Of a stretch of 64,000 nt of DNA, positions 56,525 through 64,000 are shown in pieces. The translations under genes were made by a program, and so were the position numbers. Source of the stretch: Shewanella marisflavi (GTDB lineage: Bacteria > Pseudomonadota > Gammaproteobacteria > Enterobacterales > Shewanellaceae); NCBI RefSeq assembly GCF_023283925.1, contig NZ_JAKIKX010000002.1, forward strand, positions 248,001 to 312,000, written 5' to 3'. Position 1 is the stretch's first letter, and every line of letters starts with the position of its first letter. Under the pieces are notes generated by a model that saw only the letters and a program-made list of their open reading frames with translations, was not told where the DNA came from and did no database searches.

Positions 56525-56540
56525 TGTGACACACATCACA
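56525..56540. promoter_or_regulatory. CRP-like site upstream of the TonB receptor
   Basis: TGTGACACACATCACA has both perfect half-sites (TGTGA-N6-TCACA). It is 292 bp before the receptor start, so it would require a long leader. Confidence 0.65.
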
Positions 56541-57068
56541 AAAACAGCATCTAAACACCTGTTTAAATTTAGGTAAATCACGCTATTGGCACATGAAAGC
56601 ACCGCTGTTAACATTTCATTCGACAAGCCAGCCTGATGAATAAACATGCTGAAAAGGTCACTAACCAGGCTTAGTAACAATATTTTACATTGAGGGTAAA
56701 AATGTCAGATGATGTAGATTCAACTGTGTATTTTAAGTAAATCTAAAACACTGAGTTAAATTCATTTAAAGTGACTTAGGTATATAGAAAATTCACAATG
56801 ATAAAACGCGTTTCATTATGATTAAGTCTTTAAGTAAAGTTTAAATCTATTAACACCAGATATTACATTTACAATAAATTTAAATTAAGACAAATAACGT
56901 ATCAATAAGTTACTAAGCTATCGCCCTAGTAACCTTATGCAAATGAAAAAACGAAATTTAAGAAAACGAATGCTTAACGCGTGATACAAAATGGCCTAGC
57001 AAGTGTTCTGTACAAACTAAGAAAATAGTGAAGAACCCAAAGATAAGGTGTGTCTACCTTTTTCCCAC

Positions 57069-57093
57069 AAAAAAGCGCGGACAAATGCCGCGC
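57069..57093 (-). terminator. Terminator of the ruv operon
   Basis: Minus strand GCGCGG (57093-57088), 7-nt loop, CCGCGC (57080-57075), then a T-run. Confidence 0.9.
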
Positions 57094-57117
57094 CGTTTCT
57101 CTTAAAGGTAAGAACGC

Positions 57118-58131
57118 TTATTCAGGCTTAATCAGATTAAAATGCTGATAGGCTCTAGCCGTAGCGATTCGTCCCCTTGGCGTTCGTTGAATGAAGCCCT
57201 GCTGGATCAGGAAGGGTTCGAGTACGTCTTCGATGGTCTCACGCTCCTCGCCAATCGCCGCCGCCAGGTTATCTAAACCGACGGGGCCCCCCATAAACTT
57301 ATCGATAATGGCCAGCAGTAATTTACGGTCCATATAGTCAAAGCCCTCAACATCCACATCCAGCATGTCCAAAGCACTCTCGGCAACCGCCTTATTAACC
57401 TCACCATCATGCTTCACCTCGGCGTAGTCACGCACCCGTCTAAGCAGACGGTTGGCAATACGGGGAGTTCCCCGCGAGCGGCGAGCCACTTCCACAGCGC
57501 CTTCTTGGTCGATTGGCAGTTCAAGTACCCTCGCTGAGCGCGTCACGATACTGCTGAGATCTTTAACGTTATAAAACTCGAGTCTTAGCGGTATGCCAAA
57601 TCTGGCTCTAAGCGGCGAGGTTAAGGCCCCGGCCCTGGTGGTGGCACCGATAAGAGTAAAGGGAGGTAATTCGAGCTTGATAGAGCGGGCAGCCGGTCCC
57701 TCACCTATCATGATATCCAGCTGATAATCTTCCATCGCCGGATAGAGGATCTCTTCCACTACAGGGCTTAATCTGTGGATCTCATCAATAAAGAGTACAT
57801 CGCCCGCCTCAAGATTAGTCAGCAGCGCCGCGAGATCTCCAGCTTTCTCAAGCACAGGACCAGAGGTCGACTTGATGTTGACCCCCATCTCGTTAGCGAC
57901 AATCATCGCCAGCGTGGTCTTCCCTAAACCTGGTGGACCATAGATCAACATATGATCTAAGGCTTCACCCCGTTTCTGCGCCGCCTCAATAAATACCTTG
58001 AGCTGAGCACGGGTATCGTCTTGTCCCGTGTATTCATCGAGCAACTTAGGGCGCATCGCCCTGTCTATCTGCTCATCACGCTCCTCTATACCCTGGGGCT
58101 GAGCATGAACTAACCTATCGGCTTCTATCAT
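57118..58131 (-). CDS. ruvB: Holliday junction branch-migration ATPase RuvB
   Basis: 337 residues, AAA+ motor that drives branch migration with RuvA. Walker [10 protein letters not shown], Walker [10 protein letters not shown], sensor 1 GATTRAG and the C-terminal winged helix are present. It begins 18 bp after ruvA. Confidence 0.98.
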   Translation of the reverse strand: MIEADRLVHAQPQGIEERDEQIDRAMRPKLLDEYTGQDDTRAQLKVFIEAAQKRGEALDHMLIYGPPGLGKTTLAMIVANEMGVNIKSTSGPVLEKAGDLAALLTNLEAGDVLFIDEIHRLSPVVEEILYPAMEDYQLDIMIGEGPAARSIKLELPPFTLIGATTRAGALTSPLRARFGIPLRLEFYNVKDLSSIVTRSARVLELPIDQEGAVEVARRSRGTPRIANRLLRRVRDYAEVKHDGEVNKAVAESALDMLDVDVEGFDYMDRKLLLAIIDKFMGGPVGLDNLAAAIGEERETIEDVLEPFLIQQGFIQRTPRGRIATARAYQHFNLIKPE

Positions 58132-58149
58132 TTAATTCTCACTTTGGCG

Positions 58150-58767
58150 CTAAAGCATCGACTTGAGCGACGCCTTGATCAGTGTTTCCGAGTCCATGCC
58201 TTCCTTGAAGACACTGGAGACCGCCTTACTGGCTTGTGCTGGCTTATATCCTAACGCCAATAGCGCCGAGATGGCATCTTCTTCTGCACTGTTAACGACT
58301 GGCGCTGGCGTGTAATTGGATTGGAGCACAAACTCACGCTCGGATCCGTGGGACGCTTCCATCAGACTCTTTAACTTATCGCGCATCTCTACCAATAAGC
58401 GCTCAGCAGTTTTCTTACCCACACCAGGTAATTTCACCAAGGTGGCGATATCATCGTGCTCGACACACTTAACGAACTCGGCGGCGTTCATGCCAGACAA
58501 AATCGTCAGGGCCAGTTTAGGGCCGACGCCATTGGTCTTGATCAATAACCTAAACAGGGCTCTTTCCTGCTTGCTCATGAAGCCGTAAAGCAGCTGGGCG
58601 TCTTCTCGCACCACAAAGTGGGTGTAGATCACCGCCTCCTGATTTAACTCAGGCAGCTCGTAGAAACAAGTTAAGGGCATCTGCACCTCGTACCCCACAC
58701 CAGATACTTCGATAAGCACTTCTGGTGCCTGCTTTTCGACTAATAATCCCCGTAAACGACCTATCAT
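58150..58767 (-). CDS. ruvA: Holliday junction DNA-binding protein RuvA
   Basis: 205 residues with an N-terminal OB fold ([12 protein letters not shown]), helix-hairpin-helix motifs ([26 protein letters not shown]) and a C-terminal RuvB-binding domain ([21 protein letters not shown]). Its start overlaps the ruvC stop by 4 bp. Confidence 0.98.
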   Translation of the reverse strand: MIGRLRGLLVEKQAPEVLIEVSGVGYEVQMPLTCFYELPELNQEAVIYTHFVVREDAQLLYGFMSKQERALFRLLIKTNGVGPKLALTILSGMNAAEFVKCVEHDDIATLVKLPGVGKKTAERLLVEMRDKLKSLMEASHGSEREFVLQSNYTPAPVVNSAEEDAISALLALGYKPAQASKAVSSVFKEGMDSETLIKASLKSML

Positions 58768-59285
58768 CTATATCTTCCGTATGTTCTCGCGCTAGCCTTA
58801 CCGCCCAGGGCAATAAGACTCTGATATGTATGGAAATGGCACAGAGCAACGCCCAGGGCATCGGCCGCATCGGCCTGAGGCGCTGCGGGCAACCTGAGGA
58901 TCTGCTGTACCATGCGCTGTACCTGACTCTTCTGCGCCCGGCCAGTGCCGACTACGGCATTTTTAATCTGAGTCGCCGAATATTCGGCAACTGGTAGGTC
59001 TGCATTGGTGGCGGCAACGATAGCCGCACCTCGGGCCTGACCCAGCTTGAGCGCCGAATCGGCGTTTTTGGCCAGAAATACCCGCTCGATAGCAAACTCA
59101 TCGGGCTGGTATTGGCGGATGATCTCGCTAATGCCATCAAAAATAATCTTAAGACGCGATGGCAGATCATCCGATTGGGTGCGAATACAACCACTGCCAA
59201 GATAAACTTGCTGCCTACCCTGGCACTGGATCACCCCATACCCCGTGATCCGCGAACCAGGATCTACCCCCAAAATGATCGGCAT
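58764..59285 (-). CDS. ruvC: Holliday junction resolvase RuvC
   Basis: 173 residues, metal-dependent endonuclease. Acidic residues lie in [25 protein letters not shown] and [11 protein letters not shown]. It begins 7 bp after yebC, in the order yebC-ruvC-ruvA-ruvB. Confidence 0.98.
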   Translation of the reverse strand: MPIILGVDPGSRITGYGVIQCQGRQQVYLGSGCIRTQSDDLPSRLKIIFDGISEIIRQYQPDEFAIERVFLAKNADSALKLGQARGAAIVAATNADLPVAEYSATQIKNAVVGTGRAQKSQVQRMVQQILRLPAAPQADAADALGVALCHFHTYQSLIALGGKASARTYGRYR

Positions 59286-59292
59286 AAATAGC

Positions 59293-60039
59293 CTATTCCA
59301 GGGTGGCTAAGATCTCATCAGAGATCTCGGCATTATGATAGACCTCTTGGACATCATCATGATCTTCAAGGTTATCGATAAGGCGTAGGAACTTTGGCGC
59401 CGTCGCAGCGTCGAGTTCCGCCTTGGTCGAAGGCACCATGGTCACTTCAACGTTGACCGATGCTAAGCCTGTCGCATCCAGCGCATCTTTTACCGCCCCG
59501 AAAGCGTCTGGTGTTGTGTAGACATCGATAGAGGTATCATCATTGGTTACGACATCTTCTGCGCCAGCATCGAGCGCCGCATCCATGATGGTGTCTTCAT
59601 CGCTGCCTTCAGCATAAGAGATCACACCGCGCTTCTCGAACAGATAGGCAACCGAACCGTCGGTGCCCAGGTTACCACCGGACTTGCTGAAAGCATTACG
59701 CACACCAGATACGGTGCGGTTACGGTTGTCTGTCATGGTTTCCACCATAACCGCTGTGCCACCTGGACCATAACCTTCATACATGATGGTTTCCAGCACC
59801 TGACCGTCTAACTCACCGGCGCCGCGCTTAATGGCGCGCTCGACCGTATCACGGGTCATATTGTTTGACAGCGCCTTATCGATAGCGGCTCTGAGTCTAG
59901 GGTTTGAATCGGGATCTGAACCACCTTCCCGCGCTGCGACGGTGAGTTCGCGAATAAATTTGGTGAAGAGTTTACCGCGTTTGGCATCTTGTGCTGCTTT
60001 GCGGTGTTTGATGTTGGCCCATTTACTGTGACCGGCCAT
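59293..60039 (-). CDS. yebC: YebC/PmpR-family protein
   Basis: 248 residues: [39 protein letters not shown] and [11 protein letters not shown] are family blocks. Members act as transcription regulators or help ribosomes translate proline-rich stretches; the role here is not shown by sequence. Lies between aspS and ruvC, 71 bp after aspS. Confidence 0.96.
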   Translation of the reverse strand: MAGHSKWANIKHRKAAQDAKRGKLFTKFIRELTVAAREGGSDPDSNPRLRAAIDKALSNNMTRDTVERAIKRGAGELDGQVLETIMYEGYGPGGTAVMVETMTDNRNRTVSGVRNAFSKSGGNLGTDGSVAYLFEKRGVISYAEGSDEDTIMDAALDAGAEDVVTNDDTSIDVYTTPDAFGAVKDALDATGLASVNVEVTMVPSTKAELDAATAPKFLRLIDNLEDHDDVQEVYHNAEISDEILATLE

Positions 60040-60110
60040 ATAAGACTCCTTATTCGAGTATGCCTCGAAAAAGCCGAGCTAGGTGCTCGGCTTAATGATT
60101 CAATATTGCG

Positions 60111-61889
60111 TTATTCCTGTTCTTTTTTCGCTTCGACTACGCTAACGCCGAGTTCCTCGAGCTGGACTGGGTTAGCAAATCCAGGCGCGTTGGTCAGAGG
60201 ACATGCCGCGGTGGTTGTCTTAGGGAAGGCCATCACGTCACGAATAGAGCTTGCGCCCGTCATCAGCATCACAATGCGATCCAGACCAAAGGCTAGACCA
60301 GCATGTGGCGGGGTACCATACTTGAGCGCTTCAAGTAGGAAGCCAAACTTCTCTTGAGCTTCCTCGTCGTTGATCCCCAGAATTCTGAACGCGGCAGATT
60401 GCATTTCACTGTTGTGAATACGCACCGAACCACCACCCAGCTCGCAACCGTTAAGCACCATATCATAAGCATCCGAAATTGCTGCCGTTGGGTTGGCTTC
60501 CAGCTCAGCAGGTGAGATACCACTTGGCGCGGTGAACGGATGGTGCATGGCGTGCAGACCCCCGTCAGAGGTGCGCTCGAACATTGGGAAGTCAACCACC
60601 CATAGTGGTTTCCAGTCACCTTGCAGCAGGTTGAAATCTTCACCTACTTTCAGACGCAGTGCGCCCATGGCTTCTGCTACTATGTTTGCCTTGTCCGCAC
60701 CAAAGAGGATAAGGTCACCATTCGCCGCACTTGTGCGCGCTAGGATACCATTAACCACCTCTTCACTCAGGAACTTAAGCACTGGCGACTGAATGCCTTC
60801 CAGGCCTTTCTCCAGCTCGTTGACCTTCATCCATGCCAGCCCTTTGGCGCCATAAATGTTGACATACTTGCCATATTCGTCGAGCTGCTTACGAGACAGG
60901 CTGGCTCCGCCTGGCACACACAGGACGGCCACACGGCCTTCACTGTCATTTGCAGGCTCTTGGAACACTTTAAAGTCAACCTCTTTGACCAAGTCAGCCA
61001 CATCGATAAGTTCCAGCGGGTTACGTAGATCAGGCTTGTCAGAGCCGTAACGGCGCATCGCCTCGGCGAAGGTCATCTTAGGAAACTCACCCAGTTCGAC
61101 ATTAAGTAACTCTTTAAACAGACCACGAACCATCTCTTCTGTTTTATCCATCACCTCAGCAGAGGTCATAAAGGAGGTTTCGATATCGATCTGAGTAAAT
61201 TCAGGCTGGCGGTCGGCACGCAAATCTTCGTCACGGAAACATTTGACGATCTGATAGTAGCGATCAAAACCTGACATCATCAGCAGCTGCTTAAACAACT
61301 GTGGCGATTGTGGTAAGGCGAAGAACTGCCCCTTGTAGGTACGGCTAGGTACCAGGTAATCCCTTGCTCCTTCTGGCGTCGCCTTGGTCAAAATAGGCGT
61401 TTCGATATCGAGGAAACCATTGCCATCTAGGAAACGACGCACGGCGCTGGTGACCTTAGAACGGAAGATGATGCGCTCGGCCATCTCAGGGCGACGCAGA
61501 TCCAGATAGCGATATTTAAGGCGCTGCTCTTCTGTATTGTGTTGATTTTTGTCCATGTTGATCGGCAAAGCCGGCGCGCTATTAAGTATGGTCAACGCCT
61601 TACCTAATACCTCGATTTCACCGGTGCGCATCTGATCGTTGATCTGGCTGTCAGGGCGAGCACGAACCAGGCCCTTAACCTGAACACAGAACTCGCTGCG
61701 TAGTGTGCTGGCGACATCGAATACCTCTGGCAAGTCAGGGTCATAAACAACCTGAATCACGCCTTCTCGGTCACGTAGATCAAGAAACACAACGCCGCCA
61801 AGATCGCGACTACGATTGACCCAACCTACGAGAGTAACTTCTTCCCCAACATGAGACCGATTAACGTCTCCACAATAATGACTGCGCAT
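60111..61889 (-). CDS. aspS: Aspartyl-tRNA synthetase
   Basis: 592 residues (590 in E. coli), bacterial type with an inserted GAD domain. N-terminal OB fold ([31 protein letters not shown]), class II motif 2 ([26 protein letters not shown]) and motif 3 ([13 protein letters not shown]) are all present. A promoter with a perfect -10 lies 64 bp upstream. First gene of aspS-yebC-ruvCAB. Confidence 0.98.
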   Translation of the reverse strand: MRSHYCGDVNRSHVGEEVTLVGWVNRSRDLGGVVFLDLRDREGVIQVVYDPDLPEVFDVASTLRSEFCVQVKGLVRARPDSQINDQMRTGEIEVLGKALTILNSAPALPINMDKNQHNTEEQRLKYRYLDLRRPEMAERIIFRSKVTSAVRRFLDGNGFLDIETPILTKATPEGARDYLVPSRTYKGQFFALPQSPQLFKQLLMMSGFDRYYQIVKCFRDEDLRADRQPEFTQIDIETSFMTSAEVMDKTEEMVRGLFKELLNVELGEFPKMTFAEAMRRYGSDKPDLRNPLELIDVADLVKEVDFKVFQEPANDSEGRVAVLCVPGGASLSRKQLDEYGKYVNIYGAKGLAWMKVNELEKGLEGIQSPVLKFLSEEVVNGILARTSAANGDLILFGADKANIVAEAMGALRLKVGEDFNLLQGDWKPLWVVDFPMFERTSDGGLHAMHHPFTAPSGISPAELEANPTAAISDAYDMVLNGCELGGGSVRIHNSEMQSAAFRILGINDEEAQEKFGFLLEALKYGTPPHAGLAFGLDRIVMLMTGASSIRDVMAFPKTTTAACPLTNAPGFANPVQLEELGVSVVEAKKEQE

Positions 61890-61952
61890 CTAACCCTTTC
61901 CTTTCATCCACAAGGCCTTGCTTGAGGATATTCAATACATGACAAAAGCGGC

Positions 61953-61981
61953 ATTATAGTGAAATATTGCCGATTTCAAAA
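61953..61981 (-). promoter_or_regulatory. Promoter of aspS
   Basis: Minus-strand TATAAT (61958-61953), with TTTTGA (61981-61976) at 17 bp or TTGAAA (61979-61974) at 15 bp as -35. Confidence 0.6.
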
Positions 61982-62058
61982 CAACTTCATCTTCTTAAAA
62001 TGAAGTAAACCTTTGGGTTGGATAAATATCCATCAATACCAGAGCACGCTTAACAAAA

Positions 62059-64000
62059 TCACGCGCTATGGTAGCAGCGACCGCCCTGTTTCATCGCCCG
62101 GGACATGAGTTTATCGGCTGTCTTAAGCAGCTCAACCACTGTATCGCCATCGTTTGGAAACATAGCAACGCCTATGCTGACCGATAGTGCCACATTCACA
62201 CCATTGATCGCAAAGGGCGCGCTAAAACTACCGATAATGCCATCGGCCACCTGACACACGGTATCGAGGTCTTTGCTGCGATTTAACACCATCACAAATT
62301 CATTGCCACCAAAACGTGCCAAGGTATCAGATTTACGCACCGCCACTTTAAGTTGCTGAGCACCCTTCGCCAAAACACTATCACCCACCTTATGACCGTA
62401 GGTCTGGTTGATATCAGGCATATTGTCAAAACTGATAAACAGCACGGCAAAAGGCGTCATATCACGTCTGTGCATCAACACAGATTGCTGCAATCTGTCA
62501 TCAAGCAAGCTACGGTTTGGTAGACCGGTTAAGGCGTCAAACTGACCCGCCTGAGAGATCTCAAAGGCCAGCTCTCTTGCGAGAATCTGGCGGCTGTAGT
62601 GTCCTCGCCATAGCAAATAAGCAATTAAAATAAAGCTCACTAATGCCAACGCATAGAAACCATTTTGGTAGTTCAACATCGTCTGCCAGCGACTTGTATC
62701 CTCTTTTACCCAATGCTGATAAATGGCCTGTTGTCGATCAGGGGTTAACTGGGCGATCGCCTGGTCCCACATAGGAACCAGCTCTTTATATTTTTTATTA
62801 AAAGCAAAATGGCTCTGCTGCTGCGAAAAATCGGCCAACACGGACATCTTTAATGCCTTGTAGTCGCCCTGCTTTAACACCATGGCCATGTTGATCACTT
62901 TCTCGATAAAGGCATCGGCCTTACCTTGTGCCACCGCATCTACCCCGGCGCGACTATTGGGAACGATCACTAGCTCTATGCCGAGATCTTTATTCATCAG
63001 GTTGGCGATAAGCTGATAGCCTTCGACGACCGCTAAGCGCTTGCCACTCATCTGACTGAGATTGAATACCGTCACCTGATTTAAGTGAGTCACCAAGCCC
63101 CATGGTGACGGCCAATAGGCACTACTAAAGGCCAATTCCCGCTCGCGCTCTGGCGTGTAGGCGACGCTACCAACAACATCTACCTCGCCATTTTTTAACG
63201 CATCGACCAAACTATTCCAGCGTTCATAAGCAACCGGTTGCACCTCAATGCCAAGCTGCTCGGCAATCCAGGTCGTGATCTCACTGTTGATGCCCATAAA
63301 CTCACCACGCCCGTTAGCGTATTCCATCGGTGCCCAGGCACTAAGGTAACCCACTTTAAGCGTGCCCAAGCCTTGCAAATATTGACGCTGGGCCGGCGTT
63401 ATCGTCACTGAACTGAGGAGAGTGTGAAAGCTGCGATCTTCTTTATCCAATATCCATTTACTCTCAATCGCGGCCAATTCGGCTGGATTAATAAGCTTAA
63501 ATCCAGCAGCGATGCGCTGGGCGAGGCCTTTATCTTCGTTTCGCGTTAACGCATAAATGTCTGTGGTAAAGTCAAGCTGGCGATACTGATGAAAGTCAGG
63601 CCAGGAATCGGTTCGTAGTAAGTAGTGCTGGGTCCAGGCTGATGCCGCCACGAAAGCCGCGATGTGTCCCTGCTGCGCCGCCTCAATCATCTGGGTCACA
63701 TTCATATAAAGCTTTAGTTCAGATTCTGGTAACGCCTGCTTGAGCTTATCCAGATAGGGAGCGGTAGGCACGGCGCCAACCCGTTTCCCCTTAAGCTCAT
63801 CCAGACTCGTCAGCGGACGCCCATGACTAAAGATGCGACTCTTGACCTGATAGGTTTTCCAGGCGCGGGTAAGATTAGTCTTCATAGTATCGCTTTCAGG
63901 ATAGCCCACATGAATATCGGCCCTGAGATATTTGAGCTCATCCAGGCTGTCCTCCATGGATGCCGGGCGAAACTCTACCGTAATCCCTGTTTTTTTCGAC
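62059..64000 (-). CDS. Double solute-binding-domain GGDEF protein, 5' part outside window
   Basis: The frame is open to the right edge, so the N-terminus is missing. Visible are two SBP_bac_3-type periplasmic domains (first to about 175 residues before the ATPAQRQYLQ-type linker, second with LKVGYLSAWAPMEYANGRGEFMGINSEIT), one membrane segment (FYALALVSFILIAYLLWRG) and a C-terminal GGDEF domain (DALTGLPNRSLLDDRL). The signature is GGNEF (RFGGNEFVMVL), with Asn at the metal-binding acidic position, so activity is uncertain. It probably senses an amino acid or similar ligand. No EAL domain follows. Confidence 0.9.
   Translation of the reverse strand, partial: SKKTGITVEFRPASMEDSLDELKYLRADIHVGYPESDTMKTNLTRAWKTYQVKSRIFSHGRPLTSLDELKGKRVGAVPTAPYLDKLKQALPESELKLYMNVTQMIEAAQQGHIAAFVAASAWTQHYLLRTDSWPDFHQYRQLDFTTDIYALTRNEDKGLAQRIAAGFKLINPAELAAIESKWILDKEDRSFHTLLSSVTITPAQRQYLQGLGTLKVGYLSAWAPMEYANGRGEFMGINSEITTWIAEQLGIEVQPVAYERWNSLVDALKNGEVDVVGSVAYTPERERELAFSSAYWPSPWGLVTHLNQVTVFNLSQMSGKRLAVVEGYQLIANLMNKDLGIELVIVPNSRAGVDAVAQGKADAFIEKVINMAMVLKQGDYKALKMSVLADFSQQQSHFAFNKKYKELVPMWDQAIAQLTPDRQQAIYQHWVKEDTSRWQTMLNYQNGFYALALVSFILIAYLLWRGHYSRQILARELAFEISQAGQFDALTGLPNRSLLDDRLQQSVLMHRRDMTPFAVLFISFDNMPDINQTYGHKVGDSVLAKGAQQLKVAVRKSDTLARFGGNEFVMVLNRSKDLDTVCQVADGIIGSFSAPFAINGVNVALSVSIGVAMFPNDGDTVVELLKTADKLMSRAMKQGGRCYHSA

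Larger units (their letters stand above)
56234..57117. other. Long intergenic region between the TonB receptor and ruvB
   Basis: 884 bp, strongly AT-rich. It contains the CRP-like site and the ruvB terminator. Bases 56560-57060 show no gene I can support; only very short open frames occur (for example 12 codons at 56702-56740 behind GAGGG). Confidence 0.6.

Noticed and set aside
56444..56680. Minus-strand hydrophobic frame of 78 codons in the receptor/ruvB gap
   Set aside because: TTG start without a Shine-Dalgarno in an AT-rich region; it also covers the CRP-like site.
56702..56740. 12-codon frame behind GAGGG
   Set aside because: Too short to support; could be a leader peptide, but nothing follows on that strand.

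Overview
The window is about 64 kb of gammaproteobacterial chromosome, most probably from a Shewanella species. The evidence is the zwf-pgl-edd-eda operon divergent from hexR-pykA, a psrA-fadE operon, an rsxABCDGE-nth operon, a rhombosortase gene beside queC, and proteins close to their E. coli counterparts in length and motifs. Most of it is core genome. I see no intact insertion sequence, prophage or CRISPR array.

Layout. 1-4.2 kb: the 3' end of trxB, then the leftward translation cluster thrS-infC-rpmI-rplT. 4.5-8.4 kb: a small orphan gene, a pteridine-reductase-like SDR with a CPxCG zinc-ribbon protein, ribE divergent from norM, and two tRNA-Val genes. 8.4-17.4 kb: a small secreted protein, the lysine acetyltransferase PatZ, a diguanylate cyclase, EptA, a MarR regulator with a DmeF-type Co/Ni exporter, and ecotin. 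17.4-24.9 kb: Entner-Doudoroff and oxidative pentose-phosphate genes (zwf, pgl, edd, eda), hexR and pykA, with three candidate HexR operators. 24.9-30.6 kb: fadE and psrA, an M2 peptidase and smrA. 31-37 kb: an NTF2-like protein, YchJ, a GGDEF-EAL protein, two small conserved proteins, three tRNA-Tyr genes and a Cds1-like PLP enzyme. 37-41.3 kb: queE, queC, rrtA and uvrB. 41.3-42.5 kb: a non-coding stretch with an inverted pair of DnaA-box-like sites, then five tRNA-Asn genes. 42.6-51.5 kb: a catalytically degenerate GGDEF-EAL membrane protein, rsxABCDGE and nth; rsxC carries a 174-bp tandem repeat. 51.5-53.7 kb: a GH16 glucanase gene, a decayed second copy of part of nth, a 27-codon membrane-peptide gene, and gloA. 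53.7-64 kb: a TonB-dependent receptor with a distant CRP-like site, ruvB-ruvA-ruvC-yebC-aspS, and a sensor diguanylate-cyclase-like gene cut by the right edge.

Common themes are central carbon control by HexR, fatty-acid degradation under PsrA, c-di-GMP signalling (four GGDEF-containing proteins, two of them with EAL domains, at least two with altered GGDEF motifs), queuosine synthesis next to its tRNA substrates (Tyr and Asn both carry GUN anticodons), and DNA repair (uvrB, nth, ruvABC).

I found no single dramatic new system. The most unusual local signals are the apparent AUA start of infC, a hairpin that would enclose the uvrB ribosome-binding site, the rsxC repeat, the nth remnant flanking the GH16 gene, the unlisted 27-codon gene, and the twin dyads upstream of the dmeF-marR pair.
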